A stretch of DNA of 64,000 nucleotides, from positions 62,001-126,000 of the forward strand of contig NZ_RYYL01000005.1 of NCBI RefSeq assembly GCF_004378855.1, read 5' to 3'. The notes under the pieces are model-generated. The model saw nothing but the letters and a program-made list of their open reading frames with translations. It was not told the origin of the DNA and made no database searches. The translations under genes and the position numbers were made by a program. Source of the stretch: Campylobacter sp. US33a (GTDB lineage: Bacteria > Campylobacterota > Campylobacteria > Campylobacterales > Campylobacteraceae). Positions 1 to 8,927 of this stretch are shown piece after piece (positions within the stretch are counted from its first letter, which is position 1; each line of letters begins with the position of its first letter).

Positions 1-432
1 AAAATCAGCTATCCTATTTGCAGTGTTTTCAACTCCAAAAAACCCCTCTTCGCTTACTAAAGCGTTTAATTCATCAGGATTCATAGTGAGTATATCCTTG
101 CCGTTATAGCCAATAGATGAAAAATCAATTCCTTGCAATATCGTACTTGCTTTTTGCATTAAGTTTGCATCAAAAATTCCAGAACTTCCGCTCTGCGCTT
201 TTAAATTACCAAAACTTGCATTAAGCACTTGTTGATTAAATTCCATCAAATAAAGCGTACTAATACCCTTACCGCCTAAAGAATTTAACTCTTCTAAAGT
301 CTTTTTATCAATATTAGAGCTATATTTTGCACTTTGAGTATTAATACTACTTGTACTCTCCTTTTTGGAATTTAGATCTTTATTGCTAACCTGTGTCTGC
401 GTTGCACTATTTGCATAAGTATTTATTTGCAT
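1..432 (-). CDS. Hypothetical protein, 3' part beyond window edge
   Basis: An open frame runs on the minus strand from an ATG at 432 to the window edge without a stop, so at least 144 residues are present and the C-terminus is missing. An AAAAGGAG ribosome-binding site sits 5 nt before the ATG. The N-terminus (MQINTYANSATQTQ) is rich in Ser, Thr, Asn and Gln and has no signal peptide, which is common in proteins exported or co-expressed with the flagellum. A CCGATATG motif upstream looks like a sigma-28 -10 element, suggesting late-flagellar control. I do not recognise the family with certainty; the flagellar link rests on the promoter only. Confidence 0.7.
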   Translation of the reverse strand, partial: MQINTYANSATQTQVSNKDLNSKKESTSSINTQSAKYSSNIDKKTLEELNSLGGKGISTLYLMEFNQQVLNASFGNLKAQSGSSGIFDANLMQKASTILQGIDFSSIGYNGKDILTMNPDELNALVSEEGFFGVENTANRIADF

Positions 433-461
433 CGCTACTCCTTTTATTGTGAGGTAAAATT

Positions 462-469
462 CATATCGG
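462..469 (-). promoter_or_regulatory. Putative sigma-28 (FliA) -10 element
   Basis: On the minus strand the sequence CCGATATG lies about 30 nt before the ATG at 432. It matches the CGATWT-type -10 used by Campylobacter FliA. The -35 side is not clear. Confidence 0.45.
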
Positions 470-568
470 TTATTTGATTATTTTTTTGATATAAGTTTTT
501 TCTTTAAAAAGTGTTATTTTCTAAAAGTAACAAGAATTGAAGATTTCTAAATTGTATTTTAAAAAATA

Positions 569-926
569 TGGTGGAAGCGAGGGGAATTGAACCCCTGTCC
601 AAAAATAACCCCACAAAGACTTCTACATGCTTAGCAAAGGTGAAAATTTCATCTAGCCAAACTCACCTTCCAAAATTTTAAGCTAGACTAAGACTTTAAT
701 TTCAACTAAAAGTTGTCAATTTTTAATCTACACTATCAAAAATGACCAAAAATTAAGCTAGATAGTATCACTTAAATTTCGGGCTCAACTGAACTTACGC
801 AGCTTTAGCGTAAGCAGGAGCGAATTTAACGTTGTTTGCGTTTAATTTTATGTGGGCTTTTTACGCTTTGCCCAAAGCGACATGCCATCTAAGCAGACTT
901 ACTCCTGTCGAAGCCAAGTCGCTCCC
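569..926 (-). ncRNA. ssrA: tmRNA (transfer-messenger RNA)
   Basis: Trans-translation RNA that rescues stalled ribosomes. The 5' end GGGAGCGACTTGGCTTCGAC and the 3' end with T-arm GGTTCAATTCC and terminal CCA form the tRNA-like acceptor domain. The tag frame (GCA at 839 down to the TAA at 795-797) reads ANNVKFAPAYAKAA, the tag I know from C. jejuni. The single-piece form is present. The mature 5' end starts one base after the stop codon of the upstream gene, so either its promoter lies inside that gene or it is processed from a longer transcript. SmpB is not in this window. Confidence 0.97.
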
Positions 927-927
927 A

Positions 928-1338
928 TTATTTGGAAATAATACTTGGAACATTAACAATTAAAGGATTAAAAACAGCTAAAACAGAGTCATCATTTTCG
1001 TAAGATTGGCAATACTTTTCAAACTGATCGCTCATCAAAAGCATCCAATCTGTAAATTCATCGCTCGCAGGACCTTCAAAACGATTTGCTTGCGCCATCA
1101 TTTCTTCACAAAATACACAAAAATCAGTCACTTCTTCAAGATTAAGCCTTCTTGCAGCCCAAGCAGTATTATGTGCTAAAGTTTCAAGCTCTTTTATGGC
1201 CTCTTTATAACGCACACTATCACTTCCAAGCTTGATGATTAAAGGTTCAAATCTATCGCACATCGTCCTAAAAAATTGCAAAAATTTTTCTATATCATCA
1301 ATCTCATAGTCTAATTCTAGTTTTGTTAAAATTCCCAT
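928..1338 (-). CDS. Conserved hypothetical helical protein (136 aa)
   Basis: A 136-residue acidic, predicted all-alpha soluble protein without signal peptide or membrane segment. In the NCTC 11168 order I remember, a hypothetical gene (Cj1361c) sits in this position divergent from ruvB. The stretch LAHNTAWAARRLNLEEV superficially resembles a histidine-phosphotransfer helix, but the canonical HxLKG pattern is absent, so I do not assign that function. The ribosome-binding site is weak, yet an earlier ATG at about 1350 runs into a stop after two codons, which fixes this start. It ends one base before ssrA and may be co-transcribed with it. Confidence 0.75.
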   Translation of the reverse strand: MGILTKLELDYEIDDIEKFLQFFRTMCDRFEPLIIKLGSDSVRYKEAIKELETLAHNTAWAARRLNLEEVTDFCVFCEEMMAQANRFEGPASDEFTDWMLLMSDQFEKYCQSYENDDSVLAVFNPLIVNVPSIISK

Positions 1339-1427
1339 TTTTAAACCATGTTGTTAAAGTTTAATGCAAATTCTAGCAAATTTTGGATAAAATTAAAATT
1401 TTTTAAAACAAAAATTGATGGAAAAAA

Positions 1428-2438
1428 ATGGATAGAATTGTAGAAATTGAAAAATATTCTTTTGATGAAACTTATGAAACAAGTCTAAGACCATCTAGTT
1501 TTGATGGTTATATAGGTCAAGAAAATATCAAAAAAAATCTAAATATTTTCATAAAAGCCGCAAAAAAAAGAAATGAATGCTTAGATCATATATTATTTAG
1601 CGGTCCTGCAGGACTTGGAAAGACAACTCTAGCAAATATCATTTCTTACGAAATGAATTCAAACATCAAAACAACAGCCGCACCCATGATAGAAAAAAGT
1701 GGAGATTTAGCTGCAATTTTAACCAATTTACAAGAAGGAGATATTTTATTTATTGATGAAATTCATAGACTTTCTCCCGCAATCGAAGAAGTGCTTTATC
1801 CTGCTATGGAAGATTTTCGCCTTGATATTATCATTGGTAGCGGTCCTGCAGCACAAACAATAAAAATTGATTTACCAAAATTCACACTCATAGGCGCTAC
1901 AACTCGTGCTGGAATGCTTAGCAACCCTTTACGCGATCGCTTTGGTATGCAATTTAGACTTGAATTTTATAAAAATGAAGAATTGGCCATCATCTTAGAA
2001 AAAGCCGCGATAAAACTAGGTAAAACTTGTGACAAAAAGGCTTCTTTAGAAATCGCTAAAAGGAGTCGCTCTACACCTAGAATCGCCCTTAGACTTTTAA
2101 AAAGAGTTAGAGATTTTGCCGATGTTAATGATGAAGATATAATTAGTGAGAAAAGAGCCAAAGAAGCATTAGATTCATTAGGAGTAAATGAGCTTGGTTT
2201 TGATGCGATGGACTTAAGATATTTAGAGCTTTTAACGGATGCAAAAAGAAGACCAATAGGACTTTCAAGCATAGCAGCAGCGCTAAGTGAAGATGAAAAT
2301 ACTATCGAAGATGTAATAGAACCTTACCTGCTTGCTAATGGCTACATAGAACGCACTGCTAAAGGACGCATTGCGAGTAATAAAAGTTACAATGTACTTA
2401 AACTCAATTATGAAAAAACTTTATTTAATGACGACTAG
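1428..2438 (+). CDS. ruvB: Holliday junction branch migration ATPase RuvB
   Basis: AAA+ motor of the RuvABC complex, which drives branch migration of Holliday junctions during recombination and fork repair in the cytoplasm. The 336-residue length is typical. Walker A is GPAGLGKTT (residues 59-67), Walker B is LFIDEIHRL near 106-114, the sensor/arginine-finger region is GATTRAG...RDRFG, and the C-terminal winged-helix domain ends in [19 protein letters not shown] ribosome-binding site precedes the ATG. The TAG stop overlaps the AGGAG of the next gene, so the two are translationally close and probably co-transcribed. Confidence 0.97.
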   Translation: MDRIVEIEKYSFDETYETSLRPSSFDGYIGQENIKKNLNIFIKAAKKRNECLDHILFSGPAGLGKTTLANIISYEMNSNIKTTAAPMIEKSGDLAAILTNLQEGDILFIDEIHRLSPAIEEVLYPAMEDFRLDIIIGSGPAAQTIKIDLPKFTLIGATTRAGMLSNPLRDRFGMQFRLEFYKNEELAIILEKAAIKLGKTCDKKASLEIAKRSRSTPRIALRLLKRVRDFADVNDEDIISEKRAKEALDSLGVNELGFDAMDLRYLELLTDAKRRPIGLSSIAAALSEDENTIEDVIEPYLLANGYIERTAKGRIASNKSYNVLKLNYEKTLFNDD

Positions 2439-2447
2439 GAGAAAATT

Positions 2448-3491
2448 TTGAAAAATGGAAAAATATTTTTTATTGTTTTTGTTTTAATCGTGCTTTGTTT
2501 ATTGCTGTATTTGTTTAAAAGCTTTTTGATGGTTATTGCCATTGCGAGCTTAATGGCTGTGGCTACTGCAAACATTAATGCTAAATTTTTAAGCCTTGTT
2601 AAAGGACGGAAATTTTTAGCTGCAGGACTTACGACAGCTTGTATGGTTTTGCTTTTCTTTGCCCCTTTTGTTTATGCTATGATAGAAGTGGTTAGGGCTT
2701 TAAAAAATTTTGATATCAATATCGTTACCTCAACGCTTGATTATATAAAAAATTATCAATTTACCCTACCAGAGTCTTTAAATTTCTTAGAACCAAAAAT
2801 TAAAGAATTTTTAGCCAATATTGATTTAAATCAACTCTCCAAACAAGCCTTAACTTATGTTTCAACTTTTACAAAATCAAGTGCAAAATTTTTAGTAGAT
2901 ATGGCATTAATTTGTATTTTCTATTTCTTTGCAAATCTTTACGGAACCGAACTTATCATCTATCTAAAAAGTATCATACCTATAGAAAAACAAGAACTTG
3001 ATGAAGTTTTAAGCGAAGTGGGCAATGTAATGGCTGTAGTGCTTTATTCTATGGTAATCGTAGCCATCTTACAAGGTGCACTTTTTAGCATTATCGCAGC
3101 ATTTTATGGCTATGATGCCCTACTTATGGGCGTTATATTTGCGGTAAGTTCGCTTATACCGGCTGTTGGAGGAGGTTTGGTTTATATACCTGTGAGTATT
3201 TACGAATTTGCCTCAAATGGTCTAAATTCTGCCTTAGTAATTTTAATTTACTCCATCATTGTCATTTCATTTATTGCAGATACCTTAGTCAAACCATTAA
3301 TTATCAAATGGATCAACGAAAAACTTGTCAAAACTCCAACAAATATCAATGAACTTTTAATCTTTCTATCAATGATAGCAGGTATTTCAAGCTTTGGATT
3401 TTGGGGAATCATTTTAGGTCCTGCAATTTTAACTTTTTTTATTTCTACAATCCGTCTTTATGTAATACTCAAACAAAAAAATTTAATTTAG
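2448..3491 (+). CDS. AI-2E family membrane transporter
   Basis: A 347-residue polytopic inner-membrane protein of the AI-2E/PerM family (PF01594) with about eight hydrophobic segments; family members are assigned export of small solutes, with the substrate usually unknown. The N-terminal hairpin (about 8-35), the central cytoplasmic or periplasmic loop (about 95-145) and the C-terminal cluster with SLIPAVGGG and GILGPAILTFF follow the family pattern. The start is TTG at 2448 with AGGAG 6 nt upstream; that AGGAG overlaps the ruvB stop. The 3' end overlaps the convergent Sel1-repeat gene by 9 bp. In NCTC 11168 a homologue follows ruvB (Cj1363) as I remember. Confidence 0.88.
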   Translation: MKNGKIFFIVFVLIVLCLLLYLFKSFLMVIAIASLMAVATANINAKFLSLVKGRKFLAAGLTTACMVLLFFAPFVYAMIEVVRALKNFDINIVTSTLDYIKNYQFTLPESLNFLEPKIKEFLANIDLNQLSKQALTYVSTFTKSSAKFLVDMALICIFYFFANLYGTELIIYLKSIIPIEKQELDEVLSEVGNVMAVVLYSMVIVAILQGALFSIIAAFYGYDALLMGVIFAVSSLIPAVGGGLVYIPVSIYEFASNGLNSALVILIYSIIVISFIADTLVKPLIIKWINEKLVKTPTNINELLIFLSMIAGISSFGFWGIILGPAILTFFISTIRLYVILKQKNLI

Positions 3492-4157
3492 CAACCTATA
3501 CGCCGCACAAGCTTGTGTATGTGAGCCATCACAAGCTTTTCCTAAATATCTCTTGGCTAGTTTATCATCTTTTTCTTTGATTTGATAATAACACCCTAAA
3601 ATGTAACAAGATTCCAAAAAATCAAATTGGCAAGATTTTTTATAATAACTTAAAGCCAATTTTAAATTTTGTCTTACAATCAAACCTTGCTCATTTAAAT
3701 TTGCAAGTTTGTAACAAGCAAAAGAATCTTTCAATTTGCATGACTTTTCATAAAAATACAAAGCCATTTCTCCATCTTTTTCCTCTTCATATAAAGAGGC
3801 TAAAGCATTGCAAGCTTGTGTATGAGCTAAATCACAGGCTTTTTTATGAAAAAGTTTAATTTCTCGTTTCTCATCTTGCAAAAGTGCCAAATTAAAACAA
3901 GCACTTGAAATTCCTTTATTGCAAGCAAAATTATAGTGCGCCTTTGCCTTTTGCATATCTTGTTTAACCCCATAAGCATTTTCATACATCAAAGCTAAAG
4001 AAAAACAGGCTTTTGCATTATTTTTTTCACATAAAGCAGAAAAAATTTCAAAGGCTTCTTGATAGTTTTTTTCTTCGTATTTTTTAAAAGCAGTGGAAAA
4101 ATCATTAGCTAAACCAAAAACACCTACGCAGCAAAATAACAATATCTTCTTTATCAT
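3483..4157 (-). CDS. Periplasmic Sel1-like repeat (cysteine-rich) protein
   Basis: A 224-residue protein with an N-terminal signal peptide (MIKKILLFCCVGVFGLA) followed by about five Sel1/TPR-like repeats, each with a paired cysteine pattern (ACFSLALMYENAYG, ACFNLALL, ACNALASLYEEE, ACYKLANLNEQG, SCYILGCYY). This is the layout of Helicobacter cysteine-rich proteins (Hcp), which are exported and act as protein-binding scaffolds or beta-lactamase-like proteins; the activity here is not inferable. Its ATG overlaps the TGA of the upstream GTPase gene by 4 nt, so it is the last gene of that operon, and its end overlaps the convergent AI-2E gene. Confidence 0.85.
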   Translation of the reverse strand: MIKKILLFCCVGVFGLANDFSTAFKKYEEKNYQEAFEIFSALCEKNNAKACFSLALMYENAYGVKQDMQKAKAHYNFACNKGISSACFNLALLQDEKREIKLFHKKACDLAHTQACNALASLYEEEKDGEMALYFYEKSCKLKDSFACYKLANLNEQGLIVRQNLKLALSYYKKSCQFDFLESCYILGCYYQIKEKDDKLAKRYLGKACDGSHTQACAAYRLLN

Positions 4158-5983
4158 AAATTTTTAATTTCCTCTTCTAATTTCGAAACTAAATTTAAAT
4201 GCTTTTCAAAAGCATTTTTGCGTGTTTTTATTAACTCATATTTTTTAGAGATAATTTCTTGAAATTCTTCAAACATTTGTTTATAAATTTTCAACATTAT
4301 AGGTTTATTGATGAGTAAAACTTCAAACTCATGGACATTAAGCTCGGTTAAAACTCTTTCATAAATTTCACTCATCTTAGGATAAAAAAGAGAAAATTCA
4401 GAACTATCAAGCTCATATAACTCCTTACTTTCATTGATTTTGCGGCTGAAAAAACTTAAACTAATTTTAGTGGCATTTTCATAATTTGCCAAAGCTTTCA
4501 AATTTAATTTTTCAAAAAACAAATCAAGCTCCAAACATTTCTTAAACAAACACTCTTTAAAATCTTTCAAAAACAACTCATCGCTTGCATTACAAAAGGT
4601 TCTAAGCTCTGAAAATTCTATATCGCTTTGCAAGTCATTATCTTTTTGAATATTGGCAAATTCAGATCTAAAAAGCATAATATCTTTTTGAATTTTTTCA
4701 TAAGCAAGATTTAAATCCTGCTTTAAAATCTCAAAATTTTTAGAAATTTCATTTTTCATTTTTTTAATTTCTTTACTCATAGAATCTGAATTGTAAAACA
4801 TAGCCAAAAAAGCATCATCGCTTGCTATAAACGGGGTTTGATAGTCGTATTTTACATATAAATTTTTAGAAAATATTTTTTGTGATTCTTTATAATAATG
4901 CGCCTTTTTTTCTTTCACAGAAGATAAAATTTCTTTTGAAATTCTGTTGCTTAAAGATTTTAAATTCTCTAAAATTTGATGATTTAAAATATTGATTTTT
5001 TGCACTAAATTTTCGTTATTTTCTTCAAGCAAATTCTTAAACCGCGAAAAACAAAATTCAAGTTTTTCAAAAATTTTTCCAAACAATTCATACTGAACCC
5101 TTAAAATTTCACAAAGCTCTAAAAGTTTTCTTTTTGCAAATTCTTGCTTTAGAATTTTTTTATCCATTTTTTCTAAATATTCTAATAAAAGTGTAAAATT
5201 TGAAAGCTCGTAAGTTTCTTTTTCCTTAGCTTGTTTGCAAGAAATGGCAATGATTTTTTCAAAATACTTTCCAAACACAGAATTTACATAATTTAAAACA
5301 TTATCAAGCTCGTCTTGAGTGAGTTTATCTTTTTGATTTAACACGCAAATTGAATGATGCTTTAAAATAGGCAAATGCGCCTTAATCGCATCTTCTTCGC
5401 TTTTTTTACCTGCATTATCAATCAAGCTAAGCCAAATCAAAGAATGAGTATTATAAAGCTCGCTAAGCGTTGTATTGCTATCCATTTCATTGGCATTAAG
5501 ACCTGGAGTGTCGATTAAAGTTATATCCTTTAAAAGCTCAATAGGAGCAAAGATATGCAAGCTTTTGGTTTGTTTGATATCTTGCCTTTGATCGGTGTAT
5601 TTTGCAAGTTCTTCTATATCTGCAATCACATCGCTGCCATCTTCAAATTCAACCCTCAAACAATACTCTTTAGCATAACGCAAAAAGGTGGGTTTAAAAG
5701 TTACAGGGACAACACCTGTTGGCAAACAATCTTTTTGCAAAATAAGATTTAAAAGACTAGATTTTCCACTTGAAAACTGCCCAACAATTCCTATATTAAC
5801 AGCTCTATCAAGACTAGAAATGATATTTTGCGATTCTTTTATAAAATAAGAGCTAGGATGCATACTAGGATCGTTTAACTGTGAAATGATTTTTTGAATT
5901 TGCCCTTTAAAACTGTCATCATATTCTTTGCAATACGCTTCTTTATAACTTTTAATAAAATCTTGTAAAATACTAATTTGCAT
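4154..5983 (-). CDS. Dynamin-like GTPase DLP2-type
   Basis: A 609-residue bacterial dynamin-like protein. The GTPase domain shows G1 GQFSSGKSSLLN, G3 DTPGLNANE and G4 NQKDKL, followed by a long helical and coiled-coil region. It resembles Cj0412 (DLP2), which with Cj0411 (DLP1) forms a tetramer reported to tether membranes. The pair is adjacent here, overlapping the upstream partner by 11 bp, and precedes the Sel1 gene with a 4-bp overlap. Location is expected at the cytoplasmic face of the inner membrane. Function in the cell (envelope maintenance, DNA release or division) is not shown by sequence. Confidence 0.9.
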   Translation of the reverse strand: MQISILQDFIKSYKEAYCKEYDDSFKGQIQKIISQLNDPSMHPSSYFIKESQNIISSLDRAVNIGIVGQFSSGKSSLLNLILQKDCLPTGVVPVTFKPTFLRYAKEYCLRVEFEDGSDVIADIEELAKYTDQRQDIKQTKSLHIFAPIELLKDITLIDTPGLNANEMDSNTTLSELYNTHSLIWLSLIDNAGKKSEEDAIKAHLPILKHHSICVLNQKDKLTQDELDNVLNYVNSVFGKYFEKIIAISCKQAKEKETYELSNFTLLLEYLEKMDKKILKQEFAKRKLLELCEILRVQYELFGKIFEKLEFCFSRFKNLLEENNENLVQKINILNHQILENLKSLSNRISKEILSSVKEKKAHYYKESQKIFSKNLYVKYDYQTPFIASDDAFLAMFYNSDSMSKEIKKMKNEISKNFEILKQDLNLAYEKIQKDIMLFRSEFANIQKDNDLQSDIEFSELRTFCNASDELFLKDFKECLFKKCLELDLFFEKLNLKALANYENATKISLSFFSRKINESKELYELDSSEFSLFYPKMSEIYERVLTELNVHEFEVLLINKPIMLKIYKQMFEEFQEIISKKYELIKTRKNAFEKHLNLVSKLEEEIKNL

Positions 5984-8168
5984 TAATCAAATCCATTCTT
6001 AAAGCTTCTAAACACTTAATCTTTTCTAAATTTTTTTCATATTTTTCAAAGGCATTTGCATCTTTTGCTTGCGTATTGTTTAAAAGCTCATTAAAATAAG
6101 CCATTTTTTGCTCTTGCTCTTGCTCATAGAAAGACATTTTTGAATTTAAAAATTCCAAAAACTGTGAGTTGATATTTAACTCTTTTAAAATCTCATCAAT
6201 TTTAAAATTTTCAAAAGAAAGATTGATAAATTTTTCAAGTTTTGGCTCAAGAGTGAAAATATCTTTATCATCTTCTAGAATTTTTTGAATTTCTAACTTA
6301 AATAAGGCGTATTTATCATCTGCAAAAATATTTTCAATGCTCTTAGAAAGCTTAGTTTTAAACTCTTCAAAACCATTATCAAAATCATCTTTTAAAAAAG
6401 CATATTTTGCGCTCAAAGCTTCTTTTGTGCTTTCGATATTTTTAAAATTCTCAAATTTTATCTCTCTTAATACATCATTAATCCCATCTTTAACTGTAAT
6501 ATCAACGATACTCATAAGTCTTGAAAGATTCATTTTTTGCTTTTTAGAATTTGTATATTTTAACTCATCGATCAATCTTTCTTTAAGTTTTTTTGCTAGT
6601 AAAATCATAAGTACTTTTACATCATTTGCGCCATTTGTGCTTAATTTAGCAACAAGTTGCGCGGTATCTTTTTTTGCTTCTTCTAAATTTTTCTTTTCTT
6701 TTTCATAATTTAAAAATAATTCTTGATTTTGGGCATTTAACTGGTGCTTTAAGGTATTAAATGCTTGGTTTTGCAAGTGATATTTGGTGATTAAATGAGT
6801 GATTTCTAAATTCAGTTCTTTTTTATAAGCTTCTAAAGCTAAAGCAACCTTGGCGCCTGAATACAACTCATTAAAAAGATAATTTTCAAGCTCTAAAACA
6901 CCACTCTCTTTTAAAGAGCTTTCATCTGCCACGCCTTGGTAAAAATCACTTGCTTTTTTTGCACTAATGCTTAAAAAATCTATTTTTTGGATAAAATTCT
7001 CATCAAATTCCAAAGCTTTAAGTCTTGATTTTAAAGTTTGTTTAGTGTAGTCTATAACCTCATCTAAATCCTTAGAATTAAGCAAATCGGCCTTTGTTAA
7101 AACCACTAAAAGTTTAGAAACTCTTGAATTTAGCAAACAATCAAGCAAAAACTCAGTATCCTTTTGCGTTAAACTTTGAGATACATTCATTAAGTGGATC
7201 AAAAAATCACTCTCTTTAATATACTCATTAGTCACTATCTCTCGTTGCACCATCACATCATCAAGACCTGGAGTATCAACAATGCAAATATTATTTTTTA
7301 AAAATTCCAAAGATGCGTTGATTTCTATTTTTTTAATTAAAGCTGAAATTTGATTTTTCGCACTAGTAAAATTTTTAAGCTCTAAAAGATCAATTTCCTC
7401 ACTTAAAGAATCCTCCTTGATATAACTTTGAATATCAAGCTTAGAAGAAAGCTCAGTTACAAACTGCTTCATTTCAGCGCTAAATTTAGAACTCGCTAAA
7501 ATATTTTCCCACTCTTTAATGCTCCAAAAATAAATTTTCGCCTTATTATTCTCCCCATATTTTAATAGGGTTAAATTTGCAGTTTCTGGGATATTTGAAA
7601 CACCCAAAAAATCTTTTTTAAGCAAAGCATTTAGCATACTAGATTTTCCCGAATTCATCACTCCAGTTACTGCGATAATAAAATCAAGCTTAGAAAATTT
7701 ATCTGCCATTAAACGCAATTTATCTTGAGTGCCTTCATCATCGCACAAAGCGCAAAGCTCTGCATTAATATGATTTAAACCGCTAAAACTATTTAAAACT
7801 TGTTCTTTTCTATCAATTTGCCCAAGCTCTAAATTCTCCAAAAAAGTCAATAAAATGGAATTATCATTAATAGCGTTTAAAATACTTAAAGCTTTTATTA
7901 AATCAGATTTTGAAATATAAGATTTCATTAACAAATTTAAAGAACACACTTGGGCTAATTCTATACCATAAATATCTACTCTTAAATGAATTTTTTTAAA
8001 TATATTTTGAAATTCTTTTAAGGCTATATATTTTTCATAATTTTCAGAATTCACAGTTAAAATGATAGCAATTTCAGCCAAATCTAAAGTATTTTTATCA
8101 TCAAACTCAGCACTTAAATCTAAAAAAACCAGATTCTCTTGCCATAATTCTTGTAGAAGTTTTAACAT
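5973..8168 (-). CDS. Dynamin-like GTPase DLP1-type
   Basis: A bacterial dynamin-like GTPase of about 731 residues. An N-terminal extension of about 165 residues precedes the GTPase core with G1 MNSGKSSMLNALL, G3 DTPGLDD and G4 TKADLL; a long helical stalk with coiled coils follows. It corresponds to Cj0411 (DLP1), the partner of the downstream DLP2. I chose ATG at 8168 (MLKLLQELW); the frame stays open upstream to a TTG at 8189, but that TTG lies inside the frd terminator hairpin. The operon DLP1-DLP2-Sel1 follows the fumarate reductase operon on the same strand and may receive readthrough from it. Confidence 0.88.
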   Translation of the reverse strand: MLKLLQELWQENLVFLDLSAEFDDKNTLDLAEIAIILTVNSENYEKYIALKEFQNIFKKIHLRVDIYGIELAQVCSLNLLMKSYISKSDLIKALSILNAINDNSILLTFLENLELGQIDRKEQVLNSFSGLNHINAELCALCDDEGTQDKLRLMADKFSKLDFIIAVTGVMNSGKSSMLNALLKKDFLGVSNIPETANLTLLKYGENNKAKIYFWSIKEWENILASSKFSAEMKQFVTELSSKLDIQSYIKEDSLSEEIDLLELKNFTSAKNQISALIKKIEINASLEFLKNNICIVDTPGLDDVMVQREIVTNEYIKESDFLIHLMNVSQSLTQKDTEFLLDCLLNSRVSKLLVVLTKADLLNSKDLDEVIDYTKQTLKSRLKALEFDENFIQKIDFLSISAKKASDFYQGVADESSLKESGVLELENYLFNELYSGAKVALALEAYKKELNLEITHLITKYHLQNQAFNTLKHQLNAQNQELFLNYEKEKKNLEEAKKDTAQLVAKLSTNGANDVKVLMILLAKKLKERLIDELKYTNSKKQKMNLSRLMSIVDITVKDGINDVLREIKFENFKNIESTKEALSAKYAFLKDDFDNGFEEFKTKLSKSIENIFADDKYALFKLEIQKILEDDKDIFTLEPKLEKFINLSFENFKIDEILKELNINSQFLEFLNSKMSFYEQEQEQKMAYFNELLNNTQAKDANAFEKYEKNLEKIKCLEALRMDLINAN

Positions 8169-8178
8169 ATGAAGATCC

Positions 8179-8201
8179 AAAAAGCCCAAAAAGGGCTTTT
8201 T
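8179..8201 (-). terminator. Rho-independent terminator after frdB
   Basis: A 9-bp stem (AAAAAGCCC / GGGCTTTTT) with a 5-nt A loop begins right after the frdB stop. On the minus strand the U-run after the hairpin is only the arm itself, so termination may be partial and allow readthrough into the GTPase operon. Confidence 0.6.
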
Positions 8202-8927
8202 TTATTTATTTTTTTGAGCGACAAGTTGTCTTCTCATATAAGCAATTTTGCTTTGTAAAGGTAGATTTTTAGGACAATTATCTTCACAAGCAAGCAAAGA
8301 CATACATCCAAACACACCATCATCATCACCCACTAATTCATAAAAATCTTCAACACTTCTATGATCGTGTGGATCTTGCAAATATCTAGCTGTTCTTAAA
8401 AGTCCTGTTGCTGCGATGAAATTTGGACGCATAAGTTTTGTCGCACAAGATGCAACGCAAATTCCACATTCTATACAACGATCAAGCTCAAAAGTCTCAT
8501 CGGCAACTTCTGGTTCGATGCGTTCTTCGATTTTTGAAATATCAGTTTCTTTTTCATTATGCACCCAGCTTTCTACGCGCTTACACATATCTTCAAACCA
8601 TTCACCTGTATTTACGCTTAAATCTTTAATGTGTCTAAATGCTGGCATAGGCATAAGCTCAATCACACCATCAGGATAATCTTTAGTCAAAGTTTTACAA
8701 GCCAGTTTTGGCACACCATTAATCATCATAGCACACGATCCACAAATCCCTGCACGGCACACAAAGTCAAAACTAAGATCGGCATCCATTTTTTCTCTAA
8801 TTTGTGTTAAACACACAAAAATAGTCATAAAAGGAGTTTCTTCAAGCTCATAAGTCACAAAGTGTGGTTTTGAAATTTTACTTAAAGGATTATATTTAAA
8901 AGCCTTTATCGTTAATTTTCTACTCAT
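8202..8927 (-). CDS. frdB: Fumarate reductase iron-sulfur subunit
   Basis: Electron-transfer subunit of the inner-membrane fumarate reductase, passing electrons from the haem subunit to FrdA. The 2Fe-2S ligands are in CRAGICGSC (Cys57, 62, 65) plus Cys77, the 4Fe-4S motif is [11 protein letters not shown], and the 3Fe-4S motif is [13 protein letters not shown]. The start ATG at 8927 ([10 protein letters not shown]) has AGGAG 6 nt upstream and gives 241 residues, the length I remember for C. jejuni; a TTG two codons upstream is rejected. It overlaps the frdA stop by 8 bp and is the last frd gene before the terminator. Menaquinol-dependent fumarate respiration is central in Campylobacter, and MqnA in this window supplies the quinone pathway. 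Confidence 0.97.
   Translation of the reverse strand: MSRKLTIKAFKYNPLSKISKPHFVTYELEETPFMTIFVCLTQIREKMDADLSFDFVCRAGICGSCAMMINGVPKLACKTLTKDYPDGVIELMPMPAFRHIKDLSVNTGEWFEDMCKRVESWVHNEKETDISKIEERIEPEVADETFELDRCIECGICVASCATKLMRPNFIAATGLLRTARYLQDPHDHRSVEDFYELVGDDDGVFGCMSLLACEDNCPKNLPLQSKIAYMRRQLVAQKNK

Noticed and set aside
928-1338. Histidine-phosphotransfer (HPt) domain in the small gene beside ssrA
   Set aside because: Only a loose resemblance around LAHNTAWAARRL; the HxLKG core is absent.
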